From Rubrivivax sp. (GTDB taxonomy: Bacteria; Pseudomonadota; Gammaproteobacteria; Burkholderiales; Burkholderiaceae_C): 41,166 nucleotides of DNA. Below the pieces are notes generated by a model. The model made no database searches. It saw nothing but the letters and a program-made list of their open reading frames with translations, and was not told the DNA's origin. The stretch lies in NCBI GenBank assembly GCA_024641945.1, contig JAHECD010000030.1, positions 1-41,166 on the forward strand, read 5' to 3'. Shown here piece by piece: positions 1-9,728 of the stretch. Position numbers and translations under genes: made by a program. The stretch's first letter is position 1. Every line of letters starts with the position of its first letter.

Positions 1-982
1 GGCGCAGGCGTGCCAGCCGGCCCTCGCCGCGCACGCGGGCGGCTCGCTGCGTCAGCGGCACGCGCGACGGATCCTGCAGGGCCGCGGCGAGGTCTGCGCC
101 ACTTTGCCAGCGGTCAGCCGGGTCGACCTCCAGGCAACGCAGCACGACCTCCTGCAGCCAGGGCGGGCAATCGGGCCGCAGCGCGCGTGGTGGCACCGGG
201 TCGGTGTACAGCCGCCGGCGCAGCCCGCGCACCGTGTCGGGCGCGCCGAACGGCCGCGCGCCGGTGGTGAAGTGATAGAGCATCACGCCGAGCGCGAAGA
301 GGTCCGAGCGCGGGTCGCGGCGGACGAACTGCACCTGCTCCGGCGACATGTAGGGCCCGGTGCCGAGCGGCAGCACGAAGGCCTCGTCGAGCAGGTCGGG
401 CAGGCGGCGGTGGCTGCTCAGGCCATAGTCCACGAGCACGGCCGTGCCGTCGGGCCGGAACAGCAAATTGCTCGGCTTCACGTCCAGGTGCACGACACGC
501 TGACGGTGCAGGTCTTCCAGCGCGAGCGCCACGCGCGTGCCGACGTCGACGATTTCCTGCATGGGGAGCGGCGCGGCGTCCAGCCGCGGACGCAGCGACT
601 CGCCCGCGATGCGTTCCATCACGATGTAGGGCTGGCGGCTGAAGTCGCCACTCGCCACGAAGTGCGGCACGTGCGCGCCGGTGAGCGCCGGCAGGATCAG
701 CCGCTCGGCCTCGAAGCCGACGAACGCCGCCGGGTCCCGCCCGCCCAGCATGCGCGGCACCTTCATCACGAGCGGCAGGGTGCCGCTGTCCGGTGCCGTG
801 CAGTCCGGCGTGCGCGAGACGGCCCACACGTGCGCGAAGCCACCGGTGTGCAGCGGCGCATCAAGGCGAAAGCCGTCGATCACGTCGCCCTCGCGCAGGC
901 CCGCCTTCGGCGAGGCAGCGGGGGTACGGTCGGGCGGCGGTGCGGAGGGCTCGGGCATCTCGTCGCGCGGCTCGTCGCGCAT
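1..982 (-). CDS. Serine/threonine protein kinase, C-terminus cut by window edge
   Basis: Hanks-type protein kinase that would phosphorylate Ser/Thr on unidentified partners. The minus frame is open from an ATG at 980-982 through the window edge, giving at least 327 residues. Visible kinase motifs: a degenerate glycine loop (TGGFAHVW, about residues 46-53), the ATP lysine in VMKV (K74), the catalytic loop HLDVKPSN (165-172, with Leu where most kinases have Arg), DYG instead of DFG (185-187), and SPEQ instead of APE (213-216). After about residue 310 the chain becomes Arg-rich and runs off. Homologues in Burkholderiales are often fused to a universal-stress-protein domain; whether that is so here cannot be seen. 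An in-frame ATG at 956-958 is an alternative start. Neither start has a clear ribosome binding site. The gene is divergent from the hydrolase at 1144. Confidence 0.85.
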   Translation of the reverse strand, partial: MRDEPRDEMPEPSAPPPDRTPAASPKAGLREGDVIDGFRLDAPLHTGGFAHVWAVSRTPDCTAPDSGTLPLVMKVPRMLGGRDPAAFVGFEAERLILPALTGAHVPHFVASGDFSRQPYIVMERIAGESLRPRLDAAPLPMQEIVDVGTRVALALEDLHRQRVVHLDVKPSNLLFRPDGTAVLVDYGLSSHRRLPDLLDEAFVLPLGTGPYMSPEQVQFVRRDPRSDLFALGVMLYHFTTGARPFGAPDTVRGLRRRLYTDPVPPRALRPDCPPWLQEVVLRCLEVDPADRWQSGADLAAALQDPSRVPLTQRAARVRGEGRLARLR

Positions 983-1009
983 CGGGTGTCGGGTGTCGGG
1001 TGTCGGGTG
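982..1009. repeat. Four tandem copies of a 7-bp unit
   Basis: TCGGGTG is repeated four times without interruption, directly 5' of the chosen kinase start codon (minus strand) and inside the 161-bp divergent spacer. A 7-bp unit is not a multiple of three, so a change in copy number would shift any reading frame entering from upstream or alter leader spacing. It may also be neutral. Confidence 0.8.
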
Positions 1010-1143
1010 CCGCAGCGTGCCACAAGCGCCGGCGCACGCGACTGATGGCCGTCAAGTCGGCAGGGGCACCGAATCCCCGGCGTCGATGTTGGGATTCGTG
1101 TGCAGGTACAAACCGCACTTCCCACATCGATCCAGGACAGACC

Positions 1144-2049
1144 ATGAACGACCCCAAGCACCGCCTGACCGCCGCCGACTTCGACCCGGAGATCCTGAAG
1201 CTGTTCGACCAGTACGTGCATGGCGTGATCGACCGGCGCGGTTTTCTGGACCGTGCGGCGCGTTACGCAACGGCCAGCGGCATGACGGCGGCCGGCCTGC
1301 TGGCGGCGCTGAGCCCGGACTTCGCCAACGCGCAGAAGGTGCCGCCGACCGATGCGCGCATCAAGACCGAATTCGTCGAGTTCGCCTCGCCGGCCGGCAA
1401 CGGCAAGGTGCGCGCCTACGTCGCCCGCCCGGCACAGGCCGCCGGCCCGCTGCCGGTGGTGCTGGTGGTGCACGAGAACCGCGGGCTGAACCCGCATATC
1501 GAGGACATCGCCCGCCGGCTCGCGCTCGACAATTTCATCGCCGTCGCGCCCGATGCGCTGTTCACGTTGGGCGGTTACCCCGGCGACGAGGACAAGGCGC
1601 GCGAACTCTTCGGCAAGCTCGACCTGCGCAAGACGGCGGACGACTTCGTGGCCGCCGCGGGCTGGGCGCGCACGGTCGCCGGCGGCAACGGCAAGCTCGG
1701 CGCGGTGGGCTTCTGTTATGGCGGCGGCATCGTCAACCTGCTCGCCGCGCGTGTGCCCGAGCTGAAGGCCGCCGCGCCGTTCTATGGCCTGGCCGCGCCG
1801 CTCGACGAAGTGGGCAAGATCAAGGCCGAAATGCAGATCGTATATGCGGAGAAGGACGACCGCATCAACGCCACCTGGCCGAGCTACAAGGACACGCTGG
1901 AAACCGCCGGCGTGAAGTTCGAGGCCCATGTGTACCCCGGCACGCAGCACGGCTTCAACAACGACACCACGCCGCGCTACGACGAGGCGGCGGCCCAGCT
2001 GGCCTGGAGCCGCACGCTGGCGTTGTTCAACCGCACGCTGAGGGGCTGA
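1144..2049 (+). CDS. Dienelactone hydrolase family protein, YghX-like
   Basis: Alpha/beta hydrolase of 301 residues. The best recognisable relative is E. coli YghX, which shares the N-terminal helical extension, the HENRGLNP(H/Y)IED block and the C-terminal YPG.(Q/N)HGF.ND(T/S)TPRYD block. Catalytic residues visible: the nucleophile Cys191 in GFCYGGG, an Asp at 238/239, His269, and Glu111 in VVHENRG, as in dienelactone hydrolases. The substrate is unknown; carboxylic ester or lactone hydrolysis is the family activity. The N-terminus contains a twin-arginine stretch (RRGFL, residues 31-35) followed by a mildly hydrophobic segment ending in ANA, so export is conceivable although YghX-type proteins carry a similar segment. 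The gene is monocistronic, divergent from the kinase, and 118 bp before the PEP-CTERM gene. Confidence 0.88.
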   Translation: MNDPKHRLTAADFDPEILKLFDQYVHGVIDRRGFLDRAARYATASGMTAAGLLAALSPDFANAQKVPPTDARIKTEFVEFASPAGNGKVRAYVARPAQAAGPLPVVLVVHENRGLNPHIEDIARRLALDNFIAVAPDALFTLGGYPGDEDKARELFGKLDLRKTADDFVAAAGWARTVAGGNGKLGAVGFCYGGGIVNLLAARVPELKAAAPFYGLAAPLDEVGKIKAEMQIVYAEKDDRINATWPSYKDTLETAGVKFEAHVYPGTQHGFNNDTTPRYDEAAAQLAWSRTLALFNRTLRG

Positions 2050-2167
2050 CGGCGGCGGCCGGTCCGCCGGGGTCGGCGGCCCGGCCGGCGATTGATCACA
2101 CTCAATTCGACCGACGCGGGCCACGCTTAGCCTGCCGCTGCCGATGGGGGCGAACAGGAGTGCGGTC

Positions 2168-2866
2168 ATGAAGGCAGGTGTGTGCATGCGGGCAGGCGTC
2201 GCGGCCTTGGCGCTGGGGATGTCGGCGTCCGGCGTAGGAGCCGGCCAGATCGACGCGGGGGCGTACGTGCTGACCTACGCCGATGCGATGGGGGCCCCTG
2301 TGGTCTCCACGCTGGGCGACTCGACCACCTATACCTTCCCGGTATTCGAGGTAGGCGACCATGCTGATGACCCGCACTTTTGGGCGGCGACGTATTTCGC
2401 TGGCCCCGTCGATATTGCTGCGGCACCGGGCTACCGCATCGCGGCTCGCCCGGACGTCACGTTTCCGGTTCACGGCGAACTGCAGATCGTGTCGGCGGCC
2501 GATTTGCTTACCATCGATACGCGTAGCATGACGATCGCCAAGTCGGCCTATCTCACCTATCACGAATATTGGTCGCTATCGACGGAATACGCTGATCGGA
2601 GCGAATACTACGAGCAGTCCGGCGCCGTGTTGCCGAACTCGTTCACGGATGGGGCCCGCGTGACCTTCGTTGCGACGGCGAATGCATTCGAATTGGAAAG
2701 GTGGTCCGGTGGGTGGTTCACTGGAACCGTCCGCCCCGTCGTCTACGTCGACAGCCGCTACGTCACCACCGCCGTGCCGGAGCCGGCGACGCCGGTGCTG
2801 CTGCTGGCGGGCCTCGGGGTGTTTCTGGGCGTGCGGCGGCTGCCAGCTTGGGCGCGGCGAAGCTGA
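2168..2866 (+). CDS. PEP-CTERM sorting domain protein
   Basis: Secreted protein of 232 residues of unknown function. It has an N-terminal signal peptide (MKAGVCMRAG followed by a hydrophobic run, probable cleavage near GVGAG) and a C-terminal sorting signal: VPEPATP, a short hydrophobic helix and the basic tail VRRLPAWARRS. In PEP-CTERM systems exosortase and the EPS machinery process this tail for export to the cell surface or matrix. No exosortase is in this window. The start at 2168 is chosen because AGGAG at 2156-2160 lies 7 bp upstream; the ATG at 2144 would put non-signal residues in front of the signal peptide. The central domain is rich in Tyr, Thr and Ser and is not recognised. Its AT content looks slightly higher than that of its neighbours. 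Confidence 0.85.
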   Translation: MKAGVCMRAGVAALALGMSASGVGAGQIDAGAYVLTYADAMGAPVVSTLGDSTTYTFPVFEVGDHADDPHFWAATYFAGPVDIAAAPGYRIAARPDVTFPVHGELQIVSAADLLTIDTRSMTIAKSAYLTYHEYWSLSTEYADRSEYYEQSGAVLPNSFTDGARVTFVATANAFELERWSGGWFTGTVRPVVYVDSRYVTTAVPEPATPVLLLAGLGVFLGVRRLPAWARRS

Positions 2867-2883
2867 GGCCGCACCCCGCCTGC

Positions 2884-4407
2884 CTACATCACCGCCCCCA
2901 ACTGCCACGGCACGAATTCGTTCTGGCCGTAGCCGTGGCGCTCGCTCTTGGTGGCGCGGCCGGACGCCGTCTCGAGCATCAGGCGGAAGATGCGCTCACC
3001 CACCTCGTCGACGGTCTCGTGGCCGTCGATGATGGTGCCGCAGTCGATGTCCATGTCGTCCTCCTGCTTCTTCCACAGCGCGGTATTGGTCGACAGCTTG
3101 AGCGACGGTGACGGCGCGCAGCCGTAGGCCGATCCGCGCCCGGTGGTGAAGCAGATGAGGTTGGCGCCGCCGGCCACCTGGCCGGTGGCCGACACCGGGT
3201 CGTAGCCGGGCGTGTCCATGTAGACGAAGCCCTTGGCGCTGACCGGCTGCGCGAACTCGAAGACATCGACGAGGTTGGTCGTGCCGCTCTTCGCGATCGC
3301 GCCCAGGCTCTTCTCGAGGATCGTCGTCAGCCCGCCGGCCTTGTTGCCGGCCGACGGGTTGTTGTCCATGCGCATGCGGTTGCGCGCGGTGTAGGCCTCC
3401 CACCACGCGATGCGCCGGAGCAGCTTGTCGGCGACGTCTTTCGACACCGCGCGGCGCGTCAGCAGATGCTCGCCGCCGTAGATCTCGGGCGTCTCGCTGA
3501 GGATCGCCGTGCCGCCGTGGCGCACCAGCCGGTCGACCGCCGCGCCGAGCGCGGGGTTGGCGCTCAGGCCCGAGTAGCCGTCGCTGCCGCCGCATTGCAG
3601 GCCGACCGTGATGTGCGATGCCGGCACCGGCTCGCGCTTGACGCGGTTGGCGTCGGGCAGCAGGCCCTTGATCAGTTCGACGCCACGCGCGACGGTCTTG
3701 GCGGTGCCGCCGGTCTCCTGGATATTGAAGGTGACCATGCGCGCGCCTTCGGCCAGCCCTTCCTGCGCGACCAGCCCCTGGATCTGGTTGGTCTCGCACC
3801 CGAGCCCGACCACGAGCACGGCGTAGAAGTTGGCATGTTTCGCGTAGCCGCCGAGCGTGCGCCGCAGCACCTGCAATTCCTCGCCCTCGCTGTCGGTCGC
3901 GCAGCCCATGCCGTGTGTCAGCGCGACCACGCCGTCGACGTTGGGGTAGGGCGCCAGCATCTCGGGGTGCACGTCGCGGCGGAACTGGTCGGCGATCGCA
4001 CGCGCCGCAGTGGCCGAGCAGTTGACGCTCGTCAGCACGCCGATGTAGTTGCGCGTGGCCACGCGGCCGTCGGCGCGCACGATGCCGTCGAAGGTGGCGG
4101 GCTGTGCCACGAAGTCGGTCGGGTGGACGCCGGCTCCAGGCTCGTGTGCACGCTGGAAATCACTGAACACGAGGTTGTGCGTGTGCACATGCTGCCCCGG
4201 CGCGATGGCTTGCGTGGCCGTGCCGATGATCTGGTTGTAGCGCCGCACCGCCTCACCCGCCGCGATGGCGCGCGTGGCAACCTTGTGGCCGGGCGGAATC
4301 AACCCGGCCACCGTGACACCTTCACCTTCGAGCGCGGTGCCACCCAGCAACTGGCGGCGCGCGATGACGACGTTGTCGGCAGGATGAATGCGAATGAATG
4401 GGGTCAT
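2884..4407 (-). CDS. uxaA: UxaA/GarD family sugar-acid dehydratase
   Basis: Altronate/galactarate dehydratase family, 507 residues, between UxaA (about 495) and GarD (about 523) in length. The N-terminal SAF-like domain (about residues 5-80) is followed by the large dehydratase domain. Family landmarks visible: ALTHGMGCATDSEG, VVGLGCETNQI, GLQCGGSDGYSG, NPSAGNKAGGLTTI, CFTTGRGSAYG and the D(I/L)DCGTI region near the C-terminus. The enzymes are iron-dependent and dehydrate aldonates or aldarates to 2-keto-3-deoxy acids. The family is promiscuous (altronate, galactarate, and reportedly arabinonate, fuconate and galactonate). Being beside a KDF-dehydrogenase-like SDR and an FAH-type hydrolase, it is plausibly the dehydratase of a non-phosphorylative route. 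It is the last gene of the minus-strand series; a 385-bp spacer with structured repeats separates it from the hydrolase. The exact substrate is not determinable. Confidence 0.88.
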   Translation of the reverse strand: MTPFIRIHPADNVVIARRQLLGGTALEGEGVTVAGLIPPGHKVATRAIAAGEAVRRYNQIIGTATQAIAPGQHVHTHNLVFSDFQRAHEPGAGVHPTDFVAQPATFDGIVRADGRVATRNYIGVLTSVNCSATAARAIADQFRRDVHPEMLAPYPNVDGVVALTHGMGCATDSEGEELQVLRRTLGGYAKHANFYAVLVVGLGCETNQIQGLVAQEGLAEGARMVTFNIQETGGTAKTVARGVELIKGLLPDANRVKREPVPASHITVGLQCGGSDGYSGLSANPALGAAVDRLVRHGGTAILSETPEIYGGEHLLTRRAVSKDVADKLLRRIAWWEAYTARNRMRMDNNPSAGNKAGGLTTILEKSLGAIAKSGTTNLVDVFEFAQPVSAKGFVYMDTPGYDPVSATGQVAGGANLICFTTGRGSAYGCAPSPSLKLSTNTALWKKQEDDMDIDCGTIIDGHETVDEVGERIFRLMLETASGRATKSERHGYGQNEFVPWQLGAVM

Positions 4408-4490
4408 GTCTACTCCAGAAGCCTTGGGATTCGGCTGGCAGCAGGCCGCTCATTGCCGCCGTTCTTGCAGTGGGTCGGAGGCGTTGCGCG

Positions 4491-4594
4491 GGCCGAGGCC
4501 GCCGGGCGAGTGCCTCCGCTCATGTCCCCCGGACTGGGCTGCGCCCAGTCCTCCTCCTTGACTTCGCTGCGGCACTCGCCCGCCGTCCTCGGCC
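4491..4594 (+). repeat. Structured intergenic repeat, copy 1
   Basis: The left arm 4491-4513 and right arm 4572-4594 are inverted repeats of 23 bp with two mismatches. Between them are CTCATGTCCCCCGG, a 9-bp perfect hairpin at 4531-4551 with a TGC loop, and CCTCCTCCTTGACTTCGCT. The same core recurs in the opposite orientation at 4641-4742. The element lies in the 385-bp spacer between the FAH-family hydrolase and the UxaA-family gene, both minus strand. I see no open frame with coding character in that spacer. Confidence 0.8.
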
Positions 4595-4640
4595 AGACAA
4601 GGCGTTGGCGCGCTACCGTTGAACAACCTATGCGTATCGG

Positions 4641-4742
4641 ATCAGGGTGGCGGGGCGTTCTCTGGAGCGAAGTAAAGGAGGAGGGTCGGCCGCAGGCCGG
4701 CCCGGGGGACATGAGCGCAAGAGAACGCCCCGGCGCCCTGAT
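4641..4742 (-). repeat. Structured intergenic repeat, copy 2 (inverted)
   Basis: The arms 4641-4663 and 4720-4742 are 23-bp inverted repeats with two mismatches. Their sequence is unrelated to the arms of copy 1. The inner hairpin 4683-4691/4695-4703 has one mismatch. On the minus strand the core reads CTCATGTCCCCCGG, hairpin, CCTCCTCCTTTACTTCGCT, matching copy 1 apart from the hairpin bases and one position. The two copies face each other, so an RNA covering both could also pair copy to copy. Confidence 0.8.
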
Positions 4743-4792
4743 CCCGCACGCGGCATCGAACGCGAACGACCGCAACGGGCCGAAAAACGACA

Positions 4793-5656
4793 TCACTCGT
4801 CGATCAGCGCAGGGTCCCATGCGTGCACCGTTTGCTGCTGCTCGCCGAGCTTCTCGATCCACAGGCGCATCGTGTCGCCGGGCTTCAGGTAGACGGGGTT
4901 CGGCTTGATGCCCAGGCCCACGCCCGGGGGCGTGCCGGTGGTGATCAGGTCGCCGGGCTCCAGCGTCATGAATTGGCTCAGGTGCGAGACCAATTGCGCG
5001 CAGGTGAAGACCATCGTCTTCGTGTTGCCCTTCTGGTAGCGGTGGCCGTTGACCTCCAGCCACATGTCCAGGTTCTGCGGGTCACCCACTTCGTCGGCAG
5101 TCACCAGCCAGGGGCCGATCGGGCCGAACGTGTCGCAGCCCTTGCCCTTGTCCCACTGCGTGCCGCGCTCGAGCTGGTATTCGCGCTCCGACACGTCGTT
5201 GATCGTGCAGTAGCCGGCCACGTGCTTCAGCGCGTCGGCCTCGCTCACATAACGGGCGCGCGAGCCGATCACGACACCCAGTTCGACCTCCCAGTCGCCC
5301 TTGACCGATCCCTTGGGCAGCACCACCGGGTGGTTGGCACCGACAGCGCAGCTGACGGCCTTGGTGAAGACCACCGGCTCCTTCGGAATCGGCATGCCGG
5401 ACTCGGCGGCGTGGTCGGCGTAGTTCAGGCCGATCGCGATGAACTTTCCCATGCCGACCCACGGCACACCGAGCCGGCCCTGCGGCACGACCGGCAGCTT
5501 GGAGACATCGAGCGCGCGCAGCGCGGCCAGGCCCTCGGGGCTCAGGTGGCGGGGCGCGAGGTCGCCGATCAGGCCGCTCAGGTCGCGGACCTGGCCCTGG
5601 GCGTCGAGGATCGCGGGCTTTTCATGCCCCTTCGGGCCGTGGCGAAGCAGTTTCAT
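4793..5656 (-). CDS. Fumarylacetoacetate hydrolase family protein, probable 2,4-diketo-3-deoxy sugar-acid hydrolase
   Basis: FAH-family enzyme of 287 residues. The metal ligands E123 and E125 in DWEVELG and D154 in INDVSERE are present, as are the GLNYADHAAE block and the C-terminal TTGTPPGVGLG loop. The family cleaves C-C bonds in acylpyruvates or isomerises related acids. In L-fucose-type non-phosphorylating pathways a member hydrolyses 2,4-diketo-3-deoxy-L-fuconate to pyruvate and L-lactate. Here it follows the SDR by 26 bp and has a good ribosome binding site (GAAAGGAA), so it fits that role. Ureidoglycolate lyase-like or HpcE-like functions are alternatives but have no supporting neighbours. 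Confidence 0.85.
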   Translation of the reverse strand: MKLLRHGPKGHEKPAILDAQGQVRDLSGLIGDLAPRHLSPEGLAALRALDVSKLPVVPQGRLGVPWVGMGKFIAIGLNYADHAAESGMPIPKEPVVFTKAVSCAVGANHPVVLPKGSVKGDWEVELGVVIGSRARYVSEADALKHVAGYCTINDVSEREYQLERGTQWDKGKGCDTFGPIGPWLVTADEVGDPQNLDMWLEVNGHRYQKGNTKTMVFTCAQLVSHLSQFMTLEPGDLITTGTPPGVGLGIKPNPVYLKPGDTMRLWIEKLGEQQQTVHAWDPALIDE

Positions 5657-5682
5657 GTCGGATTCCTTTCAGGCAAGAAGCG

Positions 5683-7556
<1,874 letters not shown>

Positions 7557-7614
7557 GGAGGGGTCGATGAAATGGGAATCGGCCGCCGCAGGCTCGGCGG
7601 CGGTGGTCCACGCG

Positions 7615-9009
7615 CTACATCCCCACCAGCCGCGGCAACCACATGCTGATCGAAGGCACGTAGGTCAGGATCACCAGGCTCGCCAGCAGCGGCACGAGCC
7701 AGGGCAGGATGGCCATGGTCGTGCGCTCCAGGCTCAGCTTGGCCACACGCGCCAGCACGAAGAGCACCATGCCCATCGGCGGGTGCATCAGGCCGATCAT
7801 CAGGTTCAGCACCATCACCAGGCCGAAGTGCACCGGATCGACCCCCAACTGCGTGGCGATCGGCAGCAGGATCGGCACCAGGATCGTGATGGCGGCCGTG
7901 GGCTCGAGGAAACAGCCCACGAACAGCATCAGCAGGTTCGCCAGCAGCAGAAAGACCCACGGCTCCTTGGTGAAACCCAGCACCCACGCGGCGATCGCGC
8001 TCGTCACACCGGTGGCCGTGAGCATCCAGCCGAAGATCGAGGCCGCTGCCACGATGAACATCACCGTCGACGTGGTCTCGACGGTGTCGAGGCAGACCTT
8101 GATGAACATCTTCCAGCTCAGCGTGCGGTACCACGCCAGGCCCAGCACCATGGCCCACACGCAGGCCGCGATCGCACCTTCGGTGGGTGTGAACAGGCCG
8201 GTGGTCATGCCGCCGATCAGCAGCACCGGCGTCATGATCGGCAGCACGGCCTGGAAGTTGAAGTAGCGGTCGGCGGCAAAGAGCACCACCAGCGCCACCG
8301 CCACCGTCAGCTGTGGCTGCAGCCCGGCCTGTACCAGCCCATAGAGCGCCAGTGGCCAAGCGATGACGACGGCCATCTCGATGAGCGCCTTCGACACCCG
8401 GTGCCACTCGAACTTGATGTCGCCGCCCCAGCCATGCTTGTGCGCGAAATACGCCACCGTCAGCATCATCAGGAACGCCATCAGCACGCCTGGCAGGATG
8501 CCGGCGAGGAACAGCGCACCGACTGAAACGTTGGCCATCATCGCGTAGATCACGAACGGCAGCGACGGCGGGATGATCGGCCCCAGCGTGGCCGAGGCCG
8601 CCGTGACGCCGACTGCGAACTCGAGGTCGTAGCCGTGGTCCTTCATCGCCTTGATCTCGATCGTGCCCAGGCCGGCGGCATCGGCGATCGCAGTGCCGCT
8701 CATGCCCGCGAAGATGACCGAGCCGATCACGTTCACGTGACCGAGGCCACCCTTGAGCCAGCCCACCAGCGCCAGCGCGAAGTTGTAGATGCGGTTGGTG
8801 ATGCCCGCGTTGTTCATCAGGTTGCCGGCGAGGATGAAGAACGGCACGGCCAGCAGCGGGAAGCTGTCGATGCCGCCGATCATGCGGTGCACGACGGCAA
8901 ACGCCGGCAGGTCGCCGCTGACGACGATGTAGATCAACGACGAGCCGGCCATGGCGATGGCCACGGGGATGCCGCTGGCCATCAGGAAGAGGAAGAGGAT
9001 CTTGAGCAT
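7615..9009 (-). CDS. dctM: TRAP transporter large permease (DctM type)
   Basis: Large membrane subunit of a tripartite ATP-independent periplasmic transporter, 464 residues, with about 12 hydrophobic segments. It carries family patterns such as VPFFILAGNLMNNAG, FAGMSGTAIADAAGLG, TAASATLGPIIPPSLPFVIYA and LMIGLMHPPMG. It imports organic or sugar acids using the sodium gradient together with DctQ and DctP. The start at 9009 (MLKILFLFL) is chosen because a longer open frame upstream overlaps dctQ in another frame and does not look coding. It lies 17 bp after dctQ. Confidence 0.93.
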   Translation of the reverse strand: MLKILFLFLMASGIPVAIAMAGSSLIYIVVSGDLPAFAVVHRMIGGIDSFPLLAVPFFILAGNLMNNAGITNRIYNFALALVGWLKGGLGHVNVIGSVIFAGMSGTAIADAAGLGTIEIKAMKDHGYDLEFAVGVTAASATLGPIIPPSLPFVIYAMMANVSVGALFLAGILPGVLMAFLMMLTVAYFAHKHGWGGDIKFEWHRVSKALIEMAVVIAWPLALYGLVQAGLQPQLTVAVALVVLFAADRYFNFQAVLPIMTPVLLIGGMTTGLFTPTEGAIAACVWAMVLGLAWYRTLSWKMFIKVCLDTVETTSTVMFIVAAASIFGWMLTATGVTSAIAAWVLGFTKEPWVFLLLANLLMLFVGCFLEPTAAITILVPILLPIATQLGVDPVHFGLVMVLNLMIGLMHPPMGMVLFVLARVAKLSLERTTMAILPWLVPLLASLVILTYVPSISMWLPRLVGM

Positions 9010-9026
9010 GCGTGCGGCGGCCGGGC

Positions 9027-9590
9027 TTAGCGGTCGTCCATGGTGGTTTCGGGCCGCTCCAGCACGCTGTAGCCGCGACCCAGGTGGATGCGCATGACCC
9101 ACACCGAGCGCAGCGTGCACGCGGCGAAGCCGAGCATGCACACGCCGTAGACGATATTCATCGGCAGGTCGATGATGGTCATCTGGTAGTTGCCCATCTT
9201 CTGCATCAGCATCACGGTGAGCACGGTCATCGTGCCGAAGAAGGCGATGCGGCCCGCATCGACGGCGGTGGCCAGCAACCGCGCGGGGCGCGGCGGCAGG
9301 TAGCGGTACAGCAGGTCGACCTGGATGTGGTTGTTCTTGGCCACGCCGATGGCGGCGCCGACGAAGACCGTGCCGATCAGCAGGTACCGTGCGATCTCCT
9401 CGGTCCACGCCGCGGAATCGTTCAGCGCGTAGCGGGTGAAGAACTGGTAGAAGACCGTCACGCCGAGGATCCAGAACAGGGCGAGCGCGGCCCAACCCTC
9501 GAACGTGGTGTGCGACAGATCCACCTCTTCGTCGACGGCGTGGAATTCGCCGTCGTCGCCCATCACTTTGGGCAATGCGTCCAGGTCCAT
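9027..9590 (-). CDS. dctQ: TRAP transporter small permease (DctQ type)
   Basis: Small membrane subunit of 187 residues with four predicted helices; QFFTRYALNDSAAWTEEIARYLL is split over the typical second helix and conserved WTEE.AR motif. The cytoplasmic N-terminus is unusually long and acidic (about 25 residues before the first helix). The start at 9590 has GGAG 8 bp upstream. It is stoichiometric with DctM in the inner membrane. A 138-bp spacer with a hairpin separates it from the binding protein gene upstream. Confidence 0.9.
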   Translation of the reverse strand: MDLDALPKVMGDDGEFHAVDEEVDLSHTTFEGWAALALFWILGVTVFYQFFTRYALNDSAAWTEEIARYLLIGTVFVGAAIGVAKNNHIQVDLLYRYLPPRPARLLATAVDAGRIAFFGTMTVLTVMLMQKMGNYQMTIIDLPMNIVYGVCMLGFAACTLRSVWVMRIHLGRGYSVLERPETTMDDR

Positions 9591-9697
9591 GAATGCTCCG
9601 CTGGCCGGGGGCTCAGACTGGCCGGCACCGCGGATCCGGCGTGGCCGGTCCGGGCGTGCCGCCCTGAGGCCCCGTGAAGGACCTCCTCGGGTTCCTT

Positions 9698-9720
9698 GGG
9701 AGCGGCCCGGAGGCCGCCCC
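9698..9720 (-). other. Hairpin just after the TRAP binding-protein gene
   Basis: GCGGCC at 9702-9707 pairs with GGCCGC at 9712-9717 around a 4-base loop, with two further G-C pairs outside. It starts 8 bp past the dctP stop codon on the minus strand and has no T run, so it is not a classical terminator. It could protect the dctP message end and so raise binding-protein output over permease. Confidence 0.5.
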
Positions 9721-9728
9721 ATGGGGGG

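Noticed and set aside
104..1045. Plus-strand open frame of 313 codons at the left end
   Set aside because: Antisense to the kinase, whose catalytic motifs are plain on the minus strand.
2884..4407. Firm naming as galactarate dehydratase GarD
   Set aside because: The family members are too promiscuous and similar; no GarL aldolase or other Gar genes except a divergent GarR relative are nearby.
3466..4908. Long plus-strand open frame of 480 codons opposite the UxaA-family gene
   Set aside because: Shadow of a high-GC gene; composition is Arg, His, Val and Asp-rich with no family pattern, and it crosses the structured repeats.
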